Positions 53,701 to 60,342 of a stretch of 64,000 bases of DNA are shown here, in pieces (the stretch's first letter is position 1; every line of letters begins with the position of its first letter). The notes beneath the pieces were generated by a model. The model had not been told where the DNA came from. It made no database searches and saw only the letters and a list, made by a program, of their open reading frames with translations. This DNA is from Methanomassiliicoccus sp. (GTDB lineage: Archaea > Thermoplasmatota > Thermoplasmata > Methanomassiliicoccales > Methanomassiliicoccaceae): the NCBI GenBank assembly GCA_018262895.1, contig JADFDJ010000009.1:1-64000 (forward strand), in the 5' to 3' direction. Made by a program: the position numbers and the translations under genes.

Positions 53701-54926
53701 TCGTACAGGCAGATGCGGTAGCTGGGAAGCGTTACGATGATATCCCCACCGCCATAGTTGTGCCACCGGTAGTTCGCCTCGGCGAAGCCCGCGTCAGTCA
53801 TCGCCTGGGAAATGTAACTTAACATGCTGGCCTGGTCCCTATCGCCACCGGTCACGAGGTCGACAACGGACCACAGTCCCCCCTCGACCTCCTTGCCTAT
53901 GTCCTCGGCAAGATCGGCCAGCTCCAGGAAGCCGAGGTACTCCATCCACCTGAGCACTATGGCATCGGCCCGTGCATACAGGGACTGTGCCACAAGCGAT
54001 GTCAGGTCGATGCCGTCATTACCGTAGGAGCGCAGGAAGAGGTCTGCGGGATCGATGTATCCCTCCTGCCCAAGCACCCTATCGTCGACGGCCTCCCAGG
54101 CGGAGCCTGTGGATGTGGGGAGGTCGTGGAAGAGCCTCAGCTCCTCGAGCAGTAGTGCCATCTCCACAGCCCGGATCACATCCTCGGAGGTGAGTATCGC
54201 CTCCGTGCTCATGGGCCCGGTCTTGGCGTAAGAGCCGTAACCACGGAGCACCCGGTCCTGCGCCAGAGCTGCCAGCTCATACTTTACGATGCTCTCCAGT
54301 TCCCCCCGACAGTCCATGGATGCTGACATCTGACCTAGGCGATAGGCAAGCAGCGGCATCGGTATGTAGATGTCTTGCTCAAGCTCCGTGGTCTTAGTCA
54401 GCATTCCCTGGGGACAGTGAACCTCGATGGTGTAGTTCCCGACCAGGGCTACGTAGGCCGGTATGCTCCCCATCTCCGACGAGGAGAGGCCATGGCTGCG
54501 CTGCGGAAGGGGGTCGGCCATGCATCCGTCCAGGTAGACCAGGGATAGATTCGGCATCACCTCCACCGATATGCCTTCTTCGGCCGAGGAGAACGCGGTC
54601 TCGAGGGATAGGGCCAGGGCAGAGACGAACCTCTCCTGGACCTCAGTGCTGTTCAGGGAGCGGACGGCGAGGACCGTATCCGCCGCGGCGGAATATGCCA
54701 GGCGAACAACTTCCTCGCAGCCCTCATCCATGGCCCGCATCATGTCCTCCAGGGTCTCCTGGGGGATCCTTGCCCTTTCCTTTTGCATGTCCGAGCCGTA
54801 GATCAAGGCGATGCTTGCTGAGGATAGTAGTAGGAGGAGCACCGCCACGATGGAGAACGGCATCTGAGCCTTATTGCCGGCCACCGACCAGCGTTTCCCT
54901 GTGCAGCCCTGAGGATATCGTGTCAT
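50772..54926 (-). CDS. giant surface protein with pilin-like N terminus and lamin-tail domain
   Basis: 1384 residues. The ATG at 54924-54926 is chosen because a TATA-like box (TTTTAATT on the minus strand, near 54948-54956) lies about 26 bases away, giving a leaderless mRNA. A short N-terminal basic stretch is followed by one membrane helix (about 23-43, KAQMPFSIVAVLLLLLSS), which resembles archaeal pilin/TadE-type signals. The long exterior contains helical regions and a hydrophobic amphipathic zone at about 800-880. A lamin-tail domain lies at about 1030-1130 (INEVELNPQGQD...WVELINPTDEAVDLNGWTLVS), and a beta-rich end follows. I recognise no family for the whole. It probably forms part of the cell envelope and is coupled to MscS. 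Confidence 0.65.
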   Translation of the reverse strand: MTRYPQGCTGKRWSVAGNKAQMPFSIVAVLLLLLSSASIALIYGSDMQKERARIPQETLEDMMRAMDEGCEEVVRLAYSAAADTVLAVRSLNSTEVQERFVSALALSLETAFSSAEEGISVEVMPNLSLVYLDGCMADPLPQRSHGLSSSEMGSIPAYVALVGNYTIEVHCPQGMLTKTTELEQDIYIPMPLLAYRLGQMSASMDCRGELESIVKYELAALAQDRVLRGYGSYAKTGPMSTEAILTSEDVIRAVEMALLLEELRLFHDLPTSTGSAWEAVDDRVLGQEGYIDPADLFLRSYGNDGIDLTSLVAQSLYARADAIVLRWMEYLGFLELADLAEDIGKEVEGGLWSVVDLVTGGDRDQASMLSYISQAMTDAGFAEANYRWHNYGGGDIIVTLPSYRICLYDDAGKMVCPYFEGSYAVDLPSVDLFASEEWGELFDTYRSETHILAEGMRGYIEAIAQGIASHCNLPMMQLEMDPEDGLNYVQEIDRQLQEAFKDRSSWLDPALQSIEKIGKVRDGLAQAVIDFIDEHWIELMQVNRSVYAAAQELSVTLASQLEGRPGFSSASIAEAQETILLFLMGDAWGAREVLREGVLDRADPMLDMLNRGLSKRYAEVDPYLGLLANGLTFLPGLGTLTSLSVMETVGGMADGLAAQGGELRMPLVPGGLVLTLADGQQRTESIVVDRSTLRSASMGQASSLDVDMTLPWDFKRNTTYPNRHVTEVMNLTSSPYLTQWGIKYEGQLEIVIRSGSADIPYTSCSATISLGSCFNIVAFSGWGLKGVSYEPTATLIGDIQGFLLKAWDFLEAAVLAVGGTMGNAFQIFNWLVEGLLSFSTQGLEALNDLFTEIIERMTGAISGFLASMVGLVAESFLALWGGTVIDLSVLGLDLSIHIAPQDSVLAGVKDLIRVDIEQSLMGITLVSSLRVLRLASGDHAMAAAVSLGEEDWRVGITIDPSCRVFSHEVEVRGYLGGSVLEVFFPEVERSEKISLALSDIPGMSQLLKCIPSPLPGTKFHIDASMELSFNVPHRTGVMINEVELNPQGQDRSREWVELINPTDEAVDLNGWTLVSSRGQAHVEMLSGTLEAHGMRVHQFTGQALDNGDVEGFPLQESLALLDEDGNRVDSAPWLQDLKDDGWTWQRTYDGSSSWEMREGSRGETNGRVLSADADLADVTALVVDCFQRSAQKYIGSGMDVTTLRELVADALYCLEDRMLDSMEKAISSLRFSLELGLDDVTGSLGGGLFAALVYDGKAIRDCLEWFVDMIGEVLRDPLNPQAAGSRVPVPITTLADHVFVEAGGYVQVSAPDLLEDIVGIKITVKAVVRVNIGTVVHICQDMGSAVHFGLVAGGFPGGSIRTPFGLAAEDSYDVWLLKGVLRTE

Positions 54927-54998
54927 CGCCCATGGCACGCCCCCGCGAATTAAAAGGGAGAGAACTAACTGCAAGCTACGCTCGTGACCGGGGTACCC

Positions 54999-55745
54999 TC
55001 ACCTCATCGTGTCCATCGGCCTTTCCAAGGACATCTGGAAGAAATTGTCCAGGTGCGCAGCGAGGAAGGAGTTGTCAGTGAAGCCGCAGATGCTGAGGTC
55101 CGGAGTGGCCATCAGCGCCACCTCGCTGTCCATGACCACGTCCGTTGCCAGAAGGTCCTTCTTTCTTATGACCTCGGTAGCGTCGGGTACCCGGGCCGAT
55201 GGCTCTGCCACCACGGTGACCCTCACCCCGCGCTTAAGGGCGTTGGAGAACTTCGTGGCGAACGAGTTGTTGATCTCCAGGAGCTCCGGCGATGACAGGA
55301 AGAACCTCTCCTTGCATTGGTCCAAAAGGTCCCCGATCTTGGATAGTATCTTCTCCTTTCCCACAATGGTGTATACTAGCTGGGGGGTTCCCTTGTCGGT
55401 AAGGGTCCCCCTGATCCTGTCCAGGCTGGTGAAGGTACGCTCCAGTTCAGCGGACATGCGGTCCCTTATCTCCAGGGGAGGTACGGGGTGGAAAACCGCC
55501 GGACGGCCTCCCCTGGAGTTTACGAAGTTTTTCCTTTGCAGCGACTCCAGTACCTTGTAGGCAGAGGTCCTGGGGATCTCCGCAACGTCAGCTACATCCT
55601 CCGCGGAGCCGTGGGAGCGCCGGACCAGCGCCAAGTACGCCTTCGCCTCATAGTCAGACAGCCCCGTCTTCTTTAGGAGGATTATCATGTCCTCCTTCTC
55701 CAGGGTGTCGGGACCCCCCGGTGTCAGAACAGTTTGATCGATCAT
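54999..55745 (-). CDS. TrmB-family transcriptional regulator
   Basis: 248 residues. The N-terminal TrmB winged helix (about 20-85) is LLKKTGLSDYEAKAYLALVRRSHGSAEDVADVAEIPRTSAYKVLESLQ. A short coiled coil and a PLD-like regulatory domain follow, as in TrmB proteins that bind small ligands. It lies back to back with the Tes-ferredoxin-GGR operon, across 80 bases, and is the obvious candidate regulator of those lipid genes and of itself. The effector is unknown. Confidence 0.85.
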   Translation of the reverse strand: MIDQTVLTPGGPDTLEKEDMIILLKKTGLSDYEAKAYLALVRRSHGSAEDVADVAEIPRTSAYKVLESLQRKNFVNSRGGRPAVFHPVPPLEIRDRMSAELERTFTSLDRIRGTLTDKGTPQLVYTIVGKEKILSKIGDLLDQCKERFFLSSPELLEINNSFATKFSNALKRGVRVTVVAEPSARVPDATEVIRKKDLLATDVVMDSEVALMATPDLSICGFTDNSFLAAHLDNFFQMSLERPMDTMR

Positions 55746-55825
55746 TTCCCATCCTTGTCGCTTTATAGGCTACAATAGTATTAAATTATCTCATGGGCAA
55801 TCTCCGCCCGCGGGATGACACTCAT
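55746..55825. promoter_or_regulatory. divergent promoter of the TrmB regulator and the tetraether lipid operon
   Basis: 80 bases separate the two divergent starts. An A/T block TATTAAATTA (55779-55788), readable on both strands, lies about 40 bases from each start codon, giving short leaders both ways. A single bound regulator could govern both genes. An in-frame ATG at 55793 falls only ten bases from the box and is thus an unlikely start for the rightward gene. Confidence 0.5.
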
Positions 55826-57379
55826 ATGATCGCAAAAGAGAGTATGTTGAGGAAAGGATTGCCCAAGGAGACGCAATCCCTGTGTCCAGAGTGCAAGAAG
55901 GTAGTTCCGGCCAGGATCTTCGAGTCCGAAGGCAAGGTCTTGATGGAGAAGACCTGCCCCGAGCACGGTAAGGTGACCGATGTCTATTGGTCCAATGTCG
56001 GCCTGTACACTAAAGCCGAGAAGTTCGCCTACGACGGCATCGGGGTCAGCAATGCCCTCATCCAGAACGCCAAGACCTGCCCCGACAACTGCGGCCTGTG
56101 TAACCTTCACCTTAGCCACACTGGCCTGGCCAATCTTGATCTCACCAACAGATGCAACATGAGATGTCCCATATGTTTCGCTAACGCCAACCAGGCCGGT
56201 TACGTCTATGAGCCCACATATGAGGAAGTGGTGAAGATGCTGGAGACATTGAGGGCGGAGAAGCCCGTCCCTTGCACCGCTGTGCAGTTCTCCGGCGGCG
56301 AGCCCACTGTCTATCCCCGAATATTCGACGTCATAAGAAAGGCCAAGGAGCTGAAGTTCGCCCAGGTGCAGATGGCCACCAACGGCATCAAGCTCGCCGA
56401 GGACCCAGAGTTCGCGAGAAAGTGCGCGGAGGCGGGCCTCAACACCATCTACCTGCAGTTCGATGGTGTGACCGACGATATTTACATGAAGACCCGGGCC
56501 AGGCCCATGGTGGAGGTTAAAAAGAAGGCCATCGAGAACGTGCGCAACCTCAAGGAGCACCGCCCCTCCATCGTCCTGGTCCCCACCCTGGTCAAGGGAT
56601 TCAACGACCACCAGATCGGCGATATCATCAGGTTCGCCATCGAGAATCGTGATGTTGTAAGAGGCGTTAACTTCCAGCCCGTGGCCTTCACCGGCCGCAT
56701 AGATCAGAAGGAAAGGGAGGAGGGCCGTTACACCATCCCCGACCTGGTCCGGGACGTGGATAGCCAGACCGGCTACGCCAAGGAGGATGACTGGTACCCT
56801 GTTCCAGTGGTCGTGCCCATCTCCACCTATGCCTCCGCCCTGCTGGGCCATGAGAAGGTGACCTTCACCCCCCATCCCCATTGCGGCATGGCCACCTACT
56901 GGTTCGTCAAGGAGGACAAGACGGTCGTGCCTCTGACACAGTTCGTGGACGTGGAGGGATTGTTCAAGGAGCTGTACGATCTCTCCAAGAAGACGGTAGA
57001 TTCCAGGTTCCCTAAGCTCTCCCTGCTCAAGGCCAGGAAGATCCTCAAGGACCACCTGGACGAGAGCAAGATGCCTGAGGGACTTACCACCAATCAGTTC
57101 CTGAACGTTCTCACCAACGTTTTCAGCAACAACACCAAGGAGGGGCTGGCCAAGTTCTCATGGAGCATGATGCTGATCTCCTCGATGCACTTCCAGGACG
57201 ACTATAACTATGACATCGAGCGGGTCAAGAGGTGCGTCATCCACTACGTGGTGCCTGATGGGCGCATAATACCCTTCTGCGCGTACAACGGTGGTCCGAC
57301 CTACCGCACCGAGGTGGAGAAGAAGTTCTCCGTGCCCTTGGTTGAGTGGAGGAAGACGAAGGGCGAGGAATATACCTGA
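55826..57379 (+). CDS. tes: tetraether lipid synthase (Tes/GDGT-MAS) radical SAM enzyme
   Basis: 517 residues. The layout is that of MJ0619-type Tes. A Cys-rich N-terminal module (CPEC about 20-23, CPEHGK about 44) may bind a metal. CPDNCGLCNLHLSHT (85-99) follows, then the radical SAM triad Cys110, Cys114 and Cys117 in RCNMRCPICFANAN. The barrel has QFSGGEPTVYPR, and a long C-terminal region includes RCVIHYVVPDGRIIPFCAYN. Tes joins the phytanyl chain ends of two archaeol lipids to make tetraethers using SAM. Start chosen from the TATA spacing; the ATG at 55793 would add 11 residues. A ferredoxin and geranylgeranyl reductase follow in the same operon, which fits lipid maturation. Confidence 0.85.
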   Translation: MIAKESMLRKGLPKETQSLCPECKKVVPARIFESEGKVLMEKTCPEHGKVTDVYWSNVGLYTKAEKFAYDGIGVSNALIQNAKTCPDNCGLCNLHLSHTGLANLDLTNRCNMRCPICFANANQAGYVYEPTYEEVVKMLETLRAEKPVPCTAVQFSGGEPTVYPRIFDVIRKAKELKFAQVQMATNGIKLAEDPEFARKCAEAGLNTIYLQFDGVTDDIYMKTRARPMVEVKKKAIENVRNLKEHRPSIVLVPTLVKGFNDHQIGDIIRFAIENRDVVRGVNFQPVAFTGRIDQKEREEGRYTIPDLVRDVDSQTGYAKEDDWYPVPVVVPISTYASALLGHEKVTFTPHPHCGMATYWFVKEDKTVVPLTQFVDVEGLFKELYDLSKKTVDSRFPKLSLLKARKILKDHLDESKMPEGLTTNQFLNVLTNVFSNNTKEGLAKFSWSMMLISSMHFQDDYNYDIERVKRCVIHYVVPDGRIIPFCAYNGGPTYRTEVEKKFSVPLVEWRKTKGEEYT

Positions 57380-57388
57380 GGTGTGTGG

Positions 57389-57556
57389 ATGATAGTATCG
57401 ATAGAGAAGTGTCATCATTGCGGCGCCTGCGTGGGCTCCTGCCCCCAGAACGCCATCTTCCTGAACGACCTGGTATTGGTCTTCAGCGAGGAGTGCAACC
57501 GTTGCGGTCGCTGTGTGAAGGTCTGCCCCGTCAGCGCCATCACCATGGAGAGATGA
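57389..57556 (+). CDS. small 2x[4Fe-4S] ferredoxin
   Basis: 55 residues with two cluster motifs, CHHCGACVGSCP and CNRCGRCVKVCP, and almost nothing else. It lies nine bases after tes and four before the GGR gene, so all three are translated from one mRNA. In Methanosarcina a ferredoxin next to geranylgeranyl reductase serves as its electron donor, and Tes also needs low-potential electrons. This ferredoxin probably feeds both. Confidence 0.92.
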   Translation: MIVSIEKCHHCGACVGSCPQNAIFLNDLVLVFSEECNRCGRCVKVCPVSAITMER

Positions 57557-57560
57557 GAGG

Positions 57561-58751
57561 ATGAAGCGCGTAGAGCATGACGTAGTGGTAGTGGGCGCAG
57601 GCCCGGCAGGTAGCATGACCGCCAAGTGGGCGGCCCAGGGCGGTGCGGACGTCCTGATGATCGAGAAGCGCCAGGAGATAGGGTCTCCTGTCCGCTGCGG
57701 GGAGGGCATCTCCAAGCAATGGCTGGAGGAGGTGGGCATCACCGTGGACCCCAAGTGGGTCGCCCGGGAGGTCCGAGGCGCCAAGATAGTATCGCCCTCG
57801 GGGCACACCTTCCTGGTGGACGAGAAGAACGCCGGCAACGAGGTAGGCTGGGTAGTGGACCGCGTGTTCTTCGACAAGGCCCTGGCCCGGGACGCGGCGA
57901 GGGCTGGCGCGGACATCATGCTTAAGACCTCCGCCACATCCCTTATCAAGGAGGACGGCAAGGTCGTGGGCGTCAGGGCCCAGTCGTACGGCGAGCCCAT
58001 CGAGATACGCGCCAAGTGCGTGGTGGGCGCCGACGGGTACGAGTCCCAGGTGGGCCGCTGGGCAGGGATCGACACCAGCCTGACCCCAGGGGACATCGAC
58101 ACCTGCTATCAGTACCGCCTCACCAACATTGACTACGATCCGGACTATTGCGAGTTCACCTTGGGCTCGGCCGCCCCCGGCGGCTACGTGTGGGTGTTCC
58201 CCAAGGACGAGGATACCGCCAACGTAGGCATCGGGGTGCAGCTGTCCAAGGTAAAGACCCCAGGCGATCCCAAGATGTACCTTGACAAGTTCATCGCCAA
58301 GAACCCGGGACTGAAGAAAGGGAAGCCCCTTGAGGCTGTGGCCGGAGCAGTGTCCATATGCGCACCGCTGGACTCGGTGTGCGTGGACAACCTACTACTG
58401 GTCGGGGACTCGGCCCGGATGATCGACCCCATAACCGGAGGGGGCATCTCCATGAGCTGCATCGCTGGTATGTGCGCTGGTAAGGTCCTGGCGAAGGGCG
58501 TGAAGGCAGGGGACCTGTCGATGAACGTCCTCCAGGAATACGAGAAGGCCTGGAGGGACCGCCTCGAGAACAAGCTTTGGAGGAACTGGATGGCCAAGGA
58601 GAAGCTGACCACCCTCAGCGACGAGGTGCTGGACCAGCTGGTCCACACCCTGACGGAGGTGGGCGTGGAGAAGCTCTCGGTGCAGAACCTCCTGGCAGTG
58701 GTGAAGGCCCACCATCCAGACCTGGTCAAGGAGTTCGAGGACCTCATCTGA
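57561..58751 (+). CDS. geranylgeranyl reductase (digeranylgeranylglycerophospholipid reductase)
   Basis: 396 residues. An N-terminal Rossmann FAD site VVVGAGPAGSMTAKWAA (9-25), the conserved Cys46 in SPVRCGEGIS, the substrate-cavity motif GGYVWVFPKDEDTANVG and a second FAD-binding block LLVGDSARMIDPITGGGI identify the archaeal GGR family. It saturates the isoprenoid chains of membrane lipids using reduced ferredoxin through FAD. Saturated chains are the substrate form for Tes, so the operon covers consecutive steps. Other archaeal paralogs act on different polyprenyl compounds; operon context favours membrane lipids. Confidence 0.92.
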   Translation: MKRVEHDVVVVGAGPAGSMTAKWAAQGGADVLMIEKRQEIGSPVRCGEGISKQWLEEVGITVDPKWVAREVRGAKIVSPSGHTFLVDEKNAGNEVGWVVDRVFFDKALARDAARAGADIMLKTSATSLIKEDGKVVGVRAQSYGEPIEIRAKCVVGADGYESQVGRWAGIDTSLTPGDIDTCYQYRLTNIDYDPDYCEFTLGSAAPGGYVWVFPKDEDTANVGIGVQLSKVKTPGDPKMYLDKFIAKNPGLKKGKPLEAVAGAVSICAPLDSVCVDNLLLVGDSARMIDPITGGGISMSCIAGMCAGKVLAKGVKAGDLSMNVLQEYEKAWRDRLENKLWRNWMAKEKLTTLSDEVLDQLVHTLTEVGVEKLSVQNLLAVVKAHHPDLVKEFEDLI

Positions 58752-59079
58752 GCGTTTAACCGTCTCAGAACGAGCCTCCTTCTCTTTCATCTTTTTTCTA
58801 ATCTTTTTATATTTATTAATTTTATTCTCTCACTTTCCACCATTACGTGGCTTGGACCTAGTTATGATGCTACGTCTGCCTTGAATGATGAAATGACAAC
58901 TGGTGAAAGCGAGTGATCTACGCCCATTGTCTTTTACCAGCCTTATTTGGAGTATTATTTGACAGGATCCTTAAGTTGGGCATGAAGGGGCATCGACGGA
59001 CCTAGTTTGGGGGTGGGCGCCTCAGGCCACCTTATCGACATGGGCATCGGAAAAATAGGGGCTCAGGAGAGGTGACAAA
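58752..59079. other. intergenic region after the lipid operon
   Basis: 328 bases. T-rich blocks (58788-58826, with TCTTTTTTCTAATCTTTTTA) directly after the GGR gene look like an archaeal U-run terminator. The rest shows no supported gene. Confidence 0.45.
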
Positions 59080-59200
59080 ATGGCCAACTTGAGCATCCCC
59101 CATCATTGGATTATTTCACTAACTCCAATAATGGTAGGACATTATTTCCTATCCAGATTAAATAAAAATAGATGGTATAACTATAGTATTCTGAGGTAAT
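59080..59200 (+). CDS. possible 39-residue peptide
   Basis: An open frame from ATG at 59080 to TAA at 59198, preceded by the unusually good ribosome site GGAGAGGTGACAAA. The product is hydrophobic in the middle (WIISLTPIMVGHYFL) and basic near the end. It ends four bases before the next ATG, which has a similar leader (GAGGTAATAAAA). No homolog is recognised, and the 3' half coincides with A/T-rich promoter-like sequence for the next gene. Weak call. Confidence 0.25.
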
Positions 59201-59204
59201 AAAA

Positions 59205-59396
59205 ATGGTAACATTGCCCCAGGTAGCACAGCTCACAGTGGGAAATTTGAGCAAGGTAAAGAAGCTCGAACAAGAGCTTGGCGTGGTCCTCATTGCTTAC
59301 AAACCAACCGAGTTCGCAAACCTCACCGAGGCACAGGTCAAGGAGCTTCAGAAGGTCGAGAAGGACCTAAAGGCAACGGTAATAGCCTACCAGTGA
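59205..59396 (+). CDS. uncharacterised 63-residue protein
   Basis: 63 residues, rich in Lys, Glu, Val and Leu, predicted mostly helical. Two similar ends (GVVLIAYKP near 27-35 and ATVIAYQ at the C terminus) suggest an internal near-repeat with LSKVKKLEQELG and AQVKELQKVEKDLK before them. It has no signal peptide. GAGGT eight bases before the ATG and an A/T-rich upstream region indicate a well-expressed gene. I recognise no family; a small soluble dimer or a structural protein is possible. Confidence 0.6.
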   Translation: MVTLPQVAQLTVGNLSKVKKLEQELGVVLIAYKPTEFANLTEAQVKELQKVEKDLKATVIAYQ

Positions 59397-59562
59397 GCAG
59401 ACGGTTTTCCCTGTGAAAAACGAGGACCCCGGTCCTCTCCTTCCCTTTTTCTGTCCATAATGAAATTAGAATATAATGGCCTTGAGGCCATCTTTCAGTG
59501 AATGTGTATGCCTGTCTGTGTGTCGAGAATCCAGGAGCATCCATCCATCAACGAGAAGATAA

Positions 59563-60342
59563 TCATGCGGAGCTTTCGGGCTGTGAGGTGATGGGAGGGG
59601 GGATGCAGGATCGGGCGTCCTCGACCTTCTTTGACCTCCCGAACTCCACGTGGAACCGTTTCTTGTATCTCGTCAGCACGGTCAGCATCTGGGAGCCGAA
59701 CAGCCCGAAGAAGACCACGTTGGCGATGCTGTGCGAGAGGTCGTAGACGAAGCTCATGATGACCGTGGCGATCCAGGTGTCCAGATTTAGGGGGAAGACG
59801 AACAGGACCCAGAACCAAACGTTCATCAACCAGCCGTATATGAAGCCCCAGGCGATGCCCCAGACCATTAGGCCGGTCATGCCCACCTTGTACCTTCCCA
59901 GGATGGCCGAGCTGGCGCCGACAAGTCCCCAGCACAGCATCTGGAACGGCGTCCATGGCCCCTGGCCGATGAAGATGTTGGAGACGAGCGCGGTGGTGGC
60001 CCCGGTCATGAACCCTGCCACCGGTCCGAATACGTACCCGGTGCAGATTATGATGAAGGTGCAGGGCTGGAAGCTGAGGAAGCCGGCGAAGGGGATCCTG
60101 CTCACGGAAGCCACCGAGCTGAGGACGGCGATGAGCGATACTTCCTTCGCACCTATGTTGGCGCTCTCAAACTCCAGAACGAAGGCCCCCAGTATCCCTA
60201 CTACCACCAGGACCAGGAGGATGAGCCAGTTGCCCAAGAACCCCAAGGCACTGTCCGGATACATCAGCCCATATATTGCCAGGGCGAAAAGGGCCAATAA
60301 AGGGATAAGGAGCCACCTCCCGCCCTTCAACGCAGACCGCAC
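59563..60342 (-). CDS. ECF transporter substrate-binding (S) component
   Basis: 259 residues with six or seven helices. SFQPCTFIIICTGYVFGPVAGFMTGA and GQGPWTPFQMLCWGLVGA match the S-component group linked in bacteria to cobalamin (CbrT-like) or related uptake. A soluble tail of about 40 residues follows the last helix. The GTG start overlaps the end of the ATPase gene and has AGGAG five bases upstream. It would bind the vitamin outside and toppled-in delivery would be driven by the A-A'-T module of the same operon. Substrate inferred, not shown. Confidence 0.8.
   Translation of the reverse strand: MRSALKGGRWLLIPLLALFALAIYGLMYPDSALGFLGNWLILLVLVVVGILGAFVLEFESANIGAKEVSLIAVLSSVASVSRIPFAGFLSFQPCTFIIICTGYVFGPVAGFMTGATTALVSNIFIGQGPWTPFQMLCWGLVGASSAILGRYKVGMTGLMVWGIAWGFIYGWLMNVWFWVLFVFPLNLDTWIATVIMSFVYDLSHSIANVVFFGLFGSQMLTVLTRYKKRFHVEFGRSKKVEDARSCIPPPITSQPESSA

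Noticed and set aside
55781-57055. A 424-codon open frame antisense to the tetraether synthase gene
   Set aside because: It mirrors the codon pattern of a GC-rich gene, has no family signature, and the opposite strand encodes a clear radical SAM enzyme.
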